Positions 17,099-24,142 of a stretch of 64,000 nt of DNA are shown here, one piece after another. The notes beneath the pieces were generated by a model. The model saw only the letters and a list, made by a program, of their open reading frames with translations, searched no databases and was not told the origin of the DNA. A program made the position numbers and the translations under genes. Each line of letters opens with the position of its first letter. The stretch's first letter is position 1. This DNA comes from Streptomyces sp. G-G2 (lineage in GTDB: Bacteria; Actinomycetota; Actinomycetes; Streptomycetales; Streptomycetaceae): contig NZ_JASISO010000029.1 in the NCBI RefSeq assembly GCF_030063135.1, forward strand, positions 1-64,000, read 5' to 3'.

Positions 17099-18259
17099 TC
17101 AGCCGCGGCTTCGCGCCGTGACCGTCTTCTCCACGGCGAACAACTCTTCTTCCGCCTGGTCCAGTGCCAGCCGCAACGCTCCGGTCGCCACCGCCGCCTC
17201 CCCGAGGAGCGACAGGGTCACCCGCGGCGGGCGCAGGCAGTACCGCTCCAGCTCACGCCGCAGCGGGTCCAGGACCCCGTCCAGCCCGGCCGCCCAGCCG
17301 CCCACCACCACCAGCTCCGGATCCAACGCCAGCACGAGGGCCGCCACGTCGTGCACGAGGCGCTGGATGAACCGCTCCACCGCGGCCACCGCCCGCTCGT
17401 CGCCGCGCTTGGCCATGGTGAAGACTTCCGCGACCGCCCGCTCGTCCAGCGGGTGCAGGGGCTCGCCGGTGGTCGACAGCAGCTTCTCCGGCGTCACCTC
17501 GCGGCCCAGCAGGTGCAGCGCGCCGATCTCGCCCGCCGCTCCGCCGAAGCCGCGGTGCAGCCGCCCGTTGATGAGCGAACCCGCCCCCGGGCTCAGACCC
17601 GCCATCACGAACACCAGGTCGCCGGTGTCGCGCCCGGCGCCCTTCCAGTGCTCGGCGACCGCCGCCGTGTTGGCGTCGTTCTCCACCTGGACCGGGCACC
17701 GGAACGAACGCCGCAGCCGCTCCCCGAGCGGGAGCCCCGTCCAGCCCGGCAGCGCCGTACACAGGCGGACCGTACCGTCCGCCTCCACGATTCCGGGGCT
17801 GCCGACGCCGACCGCGCGCAGGGAGTCCCTCGGTACGCCGGCCCGCCTCAGCAGGTCGGCGACCGTGGTTCGGACCCGGTCGAGCCGCTCATCGGCCGAA
17901 GCGCTCTCGGAGACCTCCTTGGTACCGGCCCCGATCACCCGTCCGTCCAGCCCGGACAGCAGAGCCGCGACCCTGTGCGAGCCGATCTCGATCCCGAGCA
18001 GGTGCCCGGCCTCGGCACGGAACCGGAACCGTCTGGCGGGCCTTCCCTGCTTGCGAGCGCCCTCTTCAGCCTCGGCCTCCGTGACCAGCCCGGTGCCGAT
18101 GAGCCCCTCGACTACTCCCTCGACCGTGGGCCGGGAGAGCCCGGTGAGCCGGGTGAGGTCCGTGAGTGTCGGTGATTCGGCCGCGCGAAGCGCCCGCAGT
18201 ACCACGGCGGAGTTGATCCGCCGGAGCAGCGAGGGGTCCCCGCCGGTCAGCTGCCCCAA
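17099..18259 (-). CDS. ROK-family transcriptional regulator
   Basis: A 386-residue ROK protein: N-terminal MarR-like winged helix (about 12-60; LTDLTRLTGLSRPTVEGVV) joined to an actin/hexokinase-fold domain. The sugar-kinase repressor part shows GIEIGSHRVAALL, a GVGSPGIVE motif, VENDANTAAVAEH and a glycine-rich GLSPGAGSLINGRLH. ROK repressors are relieved or activated by sugars. The usual ROK zinc motif (CxCGxxGCxE) is not evident, so it may lack the structural zinc. It is convergent with the GntR gene. Confidence 0.9.
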   Translation of the reverse strand: MGQLTGGDPSLLRRINSAVVLRALRAAESPTLTDLTRLTGLSRPTVEGVVEGLIGTGLVTEAEAEEGARKQGRPARRFRFRAEAGHLLGIEIGSHRVAALLSGLDGRVIGAGTKEVSESASADERLDRVRTTVADLLRRAGVPRDSLRAVGVGSPGIVEADGTVRLCTALPGWTGLPLGERLRRSFRCPVQVENDANTAAVAEHWKGAGRDTGDLVFVMAGLSPGAGSLINGRLHRGFGGAAGEIGALHLLGREVTPEKLLSTTGEPLHPLDERAVAEVFTMAKRGDERAVAAVERFIQRLVHDVAALVLALDPELVVVGGWAAGLDGVLDPLRRELERYCLRPPRVTLSLLGEAAVATGALRLALDQAEEELFAVEKTVTARSRG

Positions 18260-18370
18260 CGTGTGTCCTCCCAGCTAGTGCGCTTGTCAGCCGGATCGTA
18301 CTGCGCGCCCCGGGCGGCGGCGAGAAGCGGCCCCCCAACGGCCGGAATCAGACCCTCCTCCCTGGTCGGT

Positions 18371-19021
18371 TCAGGCCGGGGCGACGAACCCCGATTCGTA
18401 CGCCATGATCACTGCCTGTGTCCGGTCGCGGGCGCCCAGCTTCGCCAGGACGGCGCTCACATGCGACTTCACGGTCTCCGCTCCGACGAACAGCTCGGCG
18501 GCGATCTCCGCGTTCGTCAGCCCCCGCGACATCAGCCGCAGCACCGACCCCTCGCGCTCGGTCAGGGCCGCCCGGTCCAGTGAGGTGCGCGCCTCGCGGT
18601 TCCCGTACTCCGCCGCCAGAGCCCGCACCGCCGCTGGGAAGAGCAGCGTCTCGCCCTCCGCGACCAACCGCACGGCGTGCACGATCTCCGACGGCCGGGC
18701 CCGCTTGAGGAGGAACCCGTCGGCTCCCGCCCGCAGCGCCTGGTACACGTACTCGTCGTTCTCGAAGGTGGTGACCACCAGGATCTTCGGGGGGCGGTCG
18801 ACGCTCTTGAGCACGGCCCGCGTGGCCTCGATCCCGTCGAGCAACGGCATCCGTACGTCCATCGCCACCACGTCCGGCCGCAGCTGCCGGACCAGCGGGA
18901 CCACCGCCGCGCCGTCTGCGGCCTCGCCGACCACCTCGATGTCGGGCTGGGCTTCCAGGACGGCGCGCAGACCCGCGCGCACCAGGGGTTCGTCGTCGAC
19001 GAGGAGTACGGTGACCGGCAT
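18371..19021 (-). CDS. NarL/LuxR-type response regulator
   Basis: A 216-residue response regulator. The receiver domain (1-120) has the acidic pair in LLVDDEP, phospho-acceptor Asp in VVAMDVRMP (about 55) and the conserved Lys in FLLKRARP (about 106). A LuxR-type HTH (about 150-210; LTEREGSVLRLMSRGLTNAEI) binds DNA. It lies 4 nt after the kinase gene and forms a two-component operon with it. Paired CCCCCG-NN-CGGGGG sites upstream of the kinase and the nearby transporter are the obvious candidate targets. Confidence 0.95.
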   Translation of the reverse strand: MPVTVLLVDDEPLVRAGLRAVLEAQPDIEVVGEAADGAAVVPLVRQLRPDVVAMDVRMPLLDGIEATRAVLKSVDRPPKILVVTTFENDEYVYQALRAGADGFLLKRARPSEIVHAVRLVAEGETLLFPAAVRALAAEYGNREARTSLDRAALTEREGSVLRLMSRGLTNAEIAAELFVGAETVKSHVSAVLAKLGARDRTQAVIMAYESGFVAPA

Positions 19022-19025
19022 CCCG

Positions 19026-20198
19026 TCAGCGTATTCGCTCCAGCGGGAGCCGGGCGCGCACCCTCCAATTCCCCTCGTGCGGACCGGTTTCCGCTTCCCC
19101 GCCCAGCAGCGCGGCGCGCTCGCGCATCCCGCGCAGCCCGCTCCCGCTGCCCGCCATCAGTGTGGGCCCGTCCGGCAGCGGGTTGGTCACCTCCAGGTCG
19201 AGCCGTCCGACCGCGGCGTCGACCCTCACCCGTACCGGTACGGGCCCGCAATGGCGCAGCACATTGGTCAGCGCCTCCTGCAGGATCCTGTACCCCTCAC
19301 GGGTGACCGGGCCGGGCAACTGCTCCAGTGGACCGGACAGTTCGCAGTCCACGAGGGCTCCTGAGGCCCGGGCCGACTCCAGTAGCCGGTCGGCCTCCAC
19401 GAGCGTCGGACGCTGCGAGGGCTGCCGCGCGGACTCCCGCAGCACGAGCAGTACCCGTTCCAGATCCTCCAGGGCGGCCCGCCCGGTGTCCTCGATCGCG
19501 CGGAGCGCCCGCTCGGTGAACTCAGGACTGCCCGCCGCGCGGGCCGCGCCGGCCTGCATCACCGCGACCGTCAGCGCGTGGCCGATCGAATCGTGCAGCT
19601 CACGCGCTATCCGGTTGCGTTCCAGTAGCTGCTCGGTCCGCTCCTCCAGCGCGCTGAGCCGCTCGGCGGCCGACGGCCCGAGCAACCGGCCCGCGATCGA
19701 GGTGATCATTTCCCCGAGCAGCACGACGATCGCGATGAGCAGGACCAGCGGCACCGGTGCGAGCGCGGCCGCGGCCCACCGGGGGAGGTCCAGCGGCAAC
19801 CACGGGTCGGCGGAGGGGTGCCCGAACGCCGCGAGGACCAGCTCGACCGGCACCGACGTGAGGAACACGGTCGCGAAGAGGGCGGTGGCCGATACCAACA
19901 GCCGTATCTCCAGCCACAGCACCGTCCGCCAGCGGTCGCCCCAATGGACCGAGGCGGCCGCGCTGATGGCACTGTCGTGACCGCTCCGGCCCTGCGGGGT
20001 CAGGAGGAACCGCGCCTGGAGTCCTTCGGCCAGCCGGACCCACCGGATCAGCCCGAAAGGCGCGACCAGGAGGGCCGGGACCAGCGGGGCCTGAGGCTTT
20101 ATGAACATCCAAACGGCCACGATCAGGACGGGTACGCACAGATGCAGCCAGCGGGTGTAGGTGACCGCCTTCAACGGTGCACGCAGCAATCGGTACAT
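19026..20198 (-). CDS. Sensor histidine kinase (HisKA_3 type)
   Basis: A 390-residue membrane kinase. Several hydrophobic segments occur in the first ~175 residues (about 17-33, 38-52, 98-120 and 142-165). The dimerisation/phospho-acceptor helix with RELHDSIGHALTVAV puts the His at about 202. The HATPase domain at the C-terminus has LTNVLRHC (N box) and GSGLRGMRER (G box). It lacks a large extracellular loop, so it probably senses within or at the membrane, as do kinases paired with peptide-antibiotic or envelope-stress ABC transporters. It is co-transcribed with the response regulator, with paired palindromes 37-73 bp before its start. Confidence 0.93.
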   Translation of the reverse strand: MYRLLRAPLKAVTYTRWLHLCVPVLIVAVWMFIKPQAPLVPALLVAPFGLIRWVRLAEGLQARFLLTPQGRSGHDSAISAAASVHWGDRWRTVLWLEIRLLVSATALFATVFLTSVPVELVLAAFGHPSADPWLPLDLPRWAAAALAPVPLVLLIAIVVLLGEMITSIAGRLLGPSAAERLSALEERTEQLLERNRIARELHDSIGHALTVAVMQAGAARAAGSPEFTERALRAIEDTGRAALEDLERVLLVLRESARQPSQRPTLVEADRLLESARASGALVDCELSGPLEQLPGPVTREGYRILQEALTNVLRHCGPVPVRVRVDAAVGRLDLEVTNPLPDGPTLMAGSGSGLRGMRERAALLGGEAETGPHEGNWRVRARLPLERIR

Positions 20199-20234
20199 GC
20201 CGTCATCGTGGCAGCCCGCTGATCACTCCCGGCA

Positions 20235-20271
20235 CCCCCGCACGGGGGAGACGTGGACCCCCGTACGGGGG
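20235..20271. promoter_or_regulatory. Paired CCCCCG-NN-CGGGGG palindromes upstream of the kinase gene
   Basis: Two 14-bp dyads: CCCCCGCACGGGGG at 20235-20248 and CCCCCGTACGGGGG at 20258-20271, centres 23 bp apart. The proximal edge is exactly 36 bp from the kinase ATG (20198). A CACGAT hexamer ends 6 nt before that ATG, so the pair sits at the -35 region of a probable leaderless promoter. The same arrangement recurs before the ABC transporter. Confidence 0.75.
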
Positions 20272-20307
20272 AGAGGGGCGGCATTCCCGGGCGAGCGCGG
20301 GCGTTGG

Positions 20308-20532
20308 TCAGACACGCTCGCGGGCGAACAGTTCGAGGTGGCCGCACTTGGGACAGCGGAAGGCGTCTATCTGCCAGCGTGGTCGGCCCAGCCGTTTCGC
20401 TCCGCCGAACACTCCGCGCTCGAGCGCCCCGGAGATCCAGCGGGCGTAGCCCCGCGAACCCTCTCCGCTGTCCTCGACGAAGCCCTGTTCGAGACCCACG
20501 GTTTCGCACTGGGTGCACTTGACGGTGTTCAC
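20308..20532 (-). CDS. Small zinc-ribbon protein (DUF6487-like)
   Basis: A 74-residue protein with two CxxC knuckles: CTQC near the N-terminus and CPKC near the C-terminus (about residues 60-63). Together they form a zinc ribbon around the linker GRPRWQIDAFR. It starts at GTG 20532, with no ribosome-binding site but TAGACT ending 6 nt before the GTG, which predicts a leaderless transcript. The second palindrome pair begins 28 bp upstream. It lies between the two-component genes and the divergent ABC transporter, so it may be an accessory of that system; its function is unknown. Confidence 0.8.
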   Translation of the reverse strand: MNTVKCTQCETVGLEQGFVEDSGEGSRGYARWISGALERGVFGGAKRLGRPRWQIDAFRCPKCGHLELFARERV

Positions 20533-20560
20533 ATGACAAGTCTAGGCAGGAGGCCGATCT

Positions 20561-20596
20561 CCCCCGCGCGGGGGAGGAGTTCCCCCCGGGCGGGGG
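20561..20596. promoter_or_regulatory. Second pair of CCCCCG-NN-CGGGGG palindromes, between zinc-ribbon and ABC genes
   Basis: CCCCCGCGCGGGGG at 20561-20574 and CCCCCGGGCGGGGG at 20583-20596, centres 22 bp apart. The right edge is exactly 36 bp from the ATG of the ABC ATPase (20633); the left edge is 28 bp from the GTG of the zinc-ribbon gene (20532). GAGTCT ends 6 nt before the ATPase ATG. The pair is placed to control both divergent promoters. Confidence 0.75.
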
Positions 20597-20632
20597 AGGA
20601 AGGGGCAGGGGTCCCGAGGCGAGTCTTGAGCC

Positions 20633-21547
20633 ATGAACAGCATCGAGATCCGCGAACTCACCAAGGAATACGGCACCACCCGGGCCGTGGACCACCTCGG
20701 CTTCGAGGTGCGCCCGGGCCGGGTCACGGGCTTTCTCGGCCCCAACGGTGCGGGCAAGTCCACCACGATGAGGCTGCTGTTGGGCCTCGACCGGGCCACC
20801 TCCGGGACCGCCACCATCGGCGGCCGGACGTACACCGACTTCCGGGACCCGCTCCATCAGGTCGGGGCGCTCCTGGATCCGCGGGCGGCCCACGGAGGGA
20901 GGCGGGCCCGGGACCATCTGCTCGCCCTCGCCGTCAGCAACCGCATCCCGGCCCGCCGGGTCGACGAGGTGCTGGAGGAGTCCGGGGTGTCGTCGGCCGC
21001 CAGGCGCCGGATCAAGACCTTCTCCCTGGGCATGCGTCAGCGCCTGGGCATCGCGGCGGCTCTCCTGGGTGACCCCGGGGTGGTGATCCTGGACGAGCCG
21101 ACCAATGGACTCGATCCCGAAGGGATCATCTGGATCCGGGAGCTCCTCCGGCGCTTCGCCTCCGAAGGGCGGACGGTCCTGGTGTCGAGTCATCTGATGG
21201 CGGAGACCGCGTCCTTCGTGGACCACCTGATCGTCCTGGGCCAGGGGAAGCTGCTCGCGGACACCTCGATGGAGGCGTTCATCGACGTGCGGAGCGCCCC
21301 GGGAGTGCGGCTGCGCACCTCGGATCCGATCCGCCTTCGAACGCTCCTCGCGGACGAAGGGTTCTCCATGGCGCAGGCCGAGGAGGGGCGATGGACCGTG
21401 GAGGGCATCCAGGCCGACCGCGTAGGTGCCCTCGCGGCCCGAGAGGGCATACCCGTGCTGGAACTCGCGGATGAGCGGGCCTCGCTGGAACAGGCGTACC
21501 TCGACCTGACGGCGGGCGCGACCCCCTTCGCGTCCAAACCCCGCTGA
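20633..21547 (+). CDS. ABC transporter ATP-binding protein
   Basis: A 304-residue ATPase of an ABC-2 exporter. Walker A GPNGAGKST is at about 39-47, the Q-loop region near HQVGALLD, signature LGMRQRLGIAAALLG near 134-148, Walker B VVILDEPTNGLDPEG near 152-166 and the switch His in VSSHLM. A C-terminal ~80-residue DUF4162-like extension follows. It pairs with the permease gene 111 bp downstream. The divergent two-component system and shared palindromes suggest an inducible efflux or resistance function (inference); the substrate is unknown. Confidence 0.95.
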   Translation: MNSIEIRELTKEYGTTRAVDHLGFEVRPGRVTGFLGPNGAGKSTTMRLLLGLDRATSGTATIGGRTYTDFRDPLHQVGALLDPRAAHGGRRARDHLLALAVSNRIPARRVDEVLEESGVSSAARRRIKTFSLGMRQRLGIAAALLGDPGVVILDEPTNGLDPEGIIWIRELLRRFASEGRTVLVSSHLMAETASFVDHLIVLGQGKLLADTSMEAFIDVRSAPGVRLRTSDPIRLRTLLADEGFSMAQAEEGRWTVEGIQADRVGALAAREGIPVLELADERASLEQAYLDLTAGATPFASKPR

Positions 21548-21658
21548 CGGCCCCTTCCGCGCGCCCCTCCGCCCTCTTTGCCCGCTGCCTTCCCGGGCAC
21601 GTCCTCAATGTCCTCGATGACCTGGACGACCTAGACCAAATCGACTGGAGAACCGGCC

Positions 21659-22417
21659 ATGACCGCCACCGCCGCCGCCATACCCACCATCCCTGTCCTG
21701 CACTCGGAATGGATCAAGATACGGTCGCTGCGAAGCGCGATCTGGGCCCTCGCCGCGATACTCCTGAGCACCGTCGGCATACAAGCCTTCGCTGCCGTGA
21801 CGATCGGACAGGCGGAAGCCGAGAGCCCGGGTGGTGATCCACTCCGTATGGCCTTCTACGGCATCAACTTCGGTCAGATAGCGGCCATTACCTTCGGTGC
21901 GAAGGTCTTCGCCGCCGAGTTCCACAACGGGGCGCTGTGGATATCGCTCAGCGCGGTGCCGAACCGGACCCTGTTCTACCTGTCCAAGGTCGCGGTCGTC
22001 GGCGGGCTGGCGCTGCTGGTGGGTCAGCTCGCCGGGCTCGGAGGCTTCTTCGCGGGGCAGGGCGTCATGGGGGAGCGGGCGATCGGACCCGGTACGCCCG
22101 GAGTGGTCCGGGCGATCTTCGGGAGCGGGCTCTACCTGGCCCTCATGGTCCTGTTCGCGGCCGGGCTGACCGCGGTGCTCCGCAGCGGCACGGTCGTGCT
22201 GAGTGTGCTCGTACCCTTCATCCTGCTCGCGTCGTTCGTCCTCGCCGACACCGCCGGTGGTGTCGGGCAGTACCTGCCGGACCGGGCCGGTCAGATCGTG
22301 ATGAGCACCCAGCCGTCGGGTGACCTGGGTCCGTGGGCTGGACTGGGTGTCATGGCGCTGTGGGTGGTGGCCGCACTGGTGGCGGGCTGGTGGGCGGTGC
22401 GGCGGAGGGACGCGTGA
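21659..22417 (+). CDS. ABC-2 type transporter permease
   Basis: A 252-residue membrane protein with about six hydrophobic segments (near 25-45, 65-90, 110-135, 155-180, 185-205 and 225-245). The N-terminal LHSEWIKIRSLRSAIWAL is the typical ABC-2 permease amphipathic start. It is co-oriented with the ATPase and would form the channel of the exporter. The C-terminus ends in a basic WAVRRRDA tail. Adjacency and class identify the complex; the substrate is not deducible. Confidence 0.92.
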   Translation: MTATAAAIPTIPVLHSEWIKIRSLRSAIWALAAILLSTVGIQAFAAVTIGQAEAESPGGDPLRMAFYGINFGQIAAITFGAKVFAAEFHNGALWISLSAVPNRTLFYLSKVAVVGGLALLVGQLAGLGGFFAGQGVMGERAIGPGTPGVVRAIFGSGLYLALMVLFAAGLTAVLRSGTVVLSVLVPFILLASFVLADTAGGVGQYLPDRAGQIVMSTQPSGDLGPWAGLGVMALWVVAALVAGWWAVRRRDA

Positions 22418-22457
22418 CGCCAGGCCACTTGTCAGTGGTGCTGGGGATACTGACGGC

Positions 22458-22895
22458 ATGACGACGGCAGCGCATCTCGAGGCAATCGACCGGCTCCGGA
22501 CTCGCGGGTTCCCCGTGGCGCGGAGCAGATCGGTGACGGAGAGGAGCGCTCCGGGGTACCACCTCACGGAGCTGGGCGAGAGCCGTTGGTACGGGGACGA
22601 GGACGCGGCCGACCGGATCGCGGGGGCCGGACAGGTGTCGGCCGAGTACGGAGCGCTCATTCATCGACTGACGGAGCGTTGGGGGGACCCACAGGTGTTC
22701 CACCTGGGGAGCCTGTTGGAGCGGGTCGTTGCGGGAGAGGAGGTGGCGGAGCCCTGGGGGGAGATGAGCGGTACCACCGACCACGTCCACCTATGGCGGA
22801 CCGGAGACCGTTGGGTGGTCGTCTACGCGGCCGAGTGGGGGGCCGACCACTCCCCGCAGTTGATGGCGGCGGTCACCGTGATCGACCCGCCCTAG
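22458..22895 (+). CDS. Hypothetical protein
   Basis: A 145-residue acidic, soluble-looking protein with no signal peptide or membrane segment. Readable stretches include LGESRWYGDEDAADRIAG and GTTDHVHLWRTGDRWVVVYAA. The mixed alpha/beta pattern ends in a beta-rich C-terminus. I do not recognise the family. ATG 22458 starts a coherent N-terminus (MTTAAHLEAIDRLRTRGFPV). Its TAG stop (22893-22895) is part of the CTAG at the left boundary of the inverted-repeat element. Confidence 0.65.
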   Translation: MTTAAHLEAIDRLRTRGFPVARSRSVTERSAPGYHLTELGESRWYGDEDAADRIAGAGQVSAEYGALIHRLTERWGDPQVFHLGSLLERVVAGEEVAEPWGEMSGTTDHVHLWRTGDRWVVVYAAEWGADHSPQLMAAVTVIDPP

Positions 22896-23012
22896 GAGAC
22901 TGCTGAAGATCTTGGAAACGCGCCCGGCTTGCACCAGGTTGCCCCGATCGACATTTACCGGTGAATCGGGGTGACTCGGGCGCCCCGAGCAAGATCTTCA
23001 GCAGTCTCCTAG
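22892..23012. repeat. 121-bp inverted-repeat element, copy 1 (MITE-like)
   Basis: A 121-bp element bounded by perfect 23-bp inverted ends (22892-22914 and 22990-23012), each starting CTAGGAGACTGCTGAAGA on its own strand. One further bp on each side also pairs. The interior carries a second dyad (CCCCGAT...ATCGGGG), so the whole can fold into a long hairpin. It has no coding capacity. A second copy in reverse orientation is at 44253-44373, identical over 118 of 121 positions. The left CTAG contains the TAG stop of the preceding gene. It looks like a non-autonomous transposon and could act as a terminator. Confidence 0.9.
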
Positions 23013-23054
23013 GCGTATTGCCCTGTGTGGTCGTCACACTTCCGGCCTGGCGGG

Positions 23055-23603
23055 TCAGGGCTGGGCCGGGGGCGCGGTGTTCCGCCGCAGCCAGTCGTGG
23101 AGTACGGCGTAGTCGGCGGGCGTCAGGCCTCGGGTGGGGTCGACACGGTGGAGGAGGGCGCGGCCCGGGTGATGCGCGGACACCCAGGACCGATCGGCCG
23201 GGGTGATCTCGTCATCCACCCAGACGAAGGAGCGGCCCGTCGCCCAGGACACGATGGTTCGGGTCTTCCAGTGGAGACCCCGCCGTCCGTCGCGCTCGTC
23301 CACCGCGGACGGCTCCGGCCAGACCACCACGTCCAGCGGGGGCAGACCGAGGAGGGGAGCGAGGTAGTCGTTCGCGTCGGCCATCCAGGTCGTGGCCCAG
23401 ACCGGGGTGCAGGGCAGCGCCGACAGCCGGGCGCCGTGGGCGGGATCGAGCCGGGACAGGAGCAGATGCGCGGCGAGGCCGGCCGGGAGGCGGGCCACCA
23501 GGCGGGCCGGGTGCGAGGACGGGGGACCGCCGAAGGGGATCAGGGGGCCGTCCACGTCGAGGAAGAGCAGCGGGCGCTCCCTGGAGACGCTCCGGGCGGT
23601 CAG
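23055..23603 (-). CDS. HAD-fold domain protein, probable CTG start
   Basis: A 182-residue protein with the HAD motif I LLFLDVDGPLIPFGG (nucleophile Asp and DxDG) near the N-terminus and VWVDDEITPADRSW near the C-terminus as the acidic motif. It resembles small actinomycete HAD-like proteins of unknown substrate. The first in-frame ATG/GTG would begin inside DVDG and destroy motif I, so the start must be upstream. The frame is open to a CTG at 23603-23601 that overlaps the stop of the preceding mug gene as CTGA, giving LTARSVSRERPLLFLDVDG. I take this CTG as the start. It is the last gene of the purB-mug-HAD operon. Confidence 0.75.
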   Translation of the reverse strand: MTARSVSRERPLLFLDVDGPLIPFGGPPSSHPARLVARLPAGLAAHLLLSRLDPAHGARLSALPCTPVWATTWMADANDYLAPLLGLPPLDVVVWPEPSAVDERDGRRGLHWKTRTIVSWATGRSFVWVDDEITPADRSWVSAHHPGRALLHRVDPTRGLTPADYAVLHDWLRRNTAPPAQP

Positions 23604-24142
23604 CTGGACGCCTCGGCGGTGAGGCGGAGGCGGGCGTACTCCTCGGCCATGGTCTCGGCGGTCCAGTGGGCGTTGAGGCCGCTCGGATTCGGCAGCGCCC
23701 AGATACGGGTGGGGCCGATGGTCCGGTCCTGGGGGCCGATCTGGGCTCGGCGCTCGCCGAAAGCCGTGCGGTAGGCGGTCACGCCGACCACGGCCAGCCA
23801 GTCGGGGCGCAGGAGTTCCACCTTGGCCGTCAGCAGGCGGCCGCCCTCCAGGAACTCCTCGGCGCCGAGTTCGTCGGCGCGGGCGGTGGCCCGGGCCACG
23901 ACGTTGGTGATGCCCAGCCGGTAGGTGAGCAGTTCCTCCTGCTCCGCCGGTGCCAGGCGGCGCGGGGTGAAGCCCGACAGGTGCAGGACCGGCCAGAAGC
24001 GGTTGCCGGGGCGGGCGAAGTGGTGGCCCGTCGCGGCGGACAGGAGGCCCGGATTGATCCCGCAGAACAGCACGCGCAAACCGCCCGCGACCACATCCGG
24101 GAGGATGCGGTCACGGGCGGCGGCCAGCTCTTCGGGGGTCAG
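23600..24142 (-). CDS. mug: G/U mismatch-specific uracil-DNA glycosylase, probable CTG start
   Basis: A 180-residue Mug-type glycosylase that removes uracil or ethenocytosine opposite guanine. Motifs include VLFCGINPGL (catalytic Asn and water loop) and ALPNPSGLNAHW (DNA-intercalating loop). The frame extends above the first GTG to a CTG at 24142-24140, which overlaps the purB stop as CTGA. This yields LTPEELAAARDRILPD, the N-terminus I expect for actinomycete Mug proteins; the later GTG would remove it. Its stop in turn overlaps the CTG of the HAD gene, so three genes are chained by overlaps. Confidence 0.88.
   Translation of the reverse strand: MTPEELAAARDRILPDVVAGGLRVLFCGINPGLLSAATGHHFARPGNRFWPVLHLSGFTPRRLAPAEQEELLTYRLGITNVVARATARADELGAEEFLEGGRLLTAKVELLRPDWLAVVGVTAYRTAFGERRAQIGPQDRTIGPTRIWALPNPSGLNAHWTAETMAEEYARLRLTAEASS

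Noticed and set aside
21620..21640. CCTAGACCAAAT before the ABC permease as a DasR site
   Set aside because: Only one half-site agrees; no dyad.
22961..23206. Apparent small gene starting inside the inverted-repeat element, repeated at the second copy in the opposite strand
   Set aside because: The shared start (MNRGDSGAPSKIFS) is only the element's sequence translated; the frames diverge after the element into antisense DNA, so neither is real.
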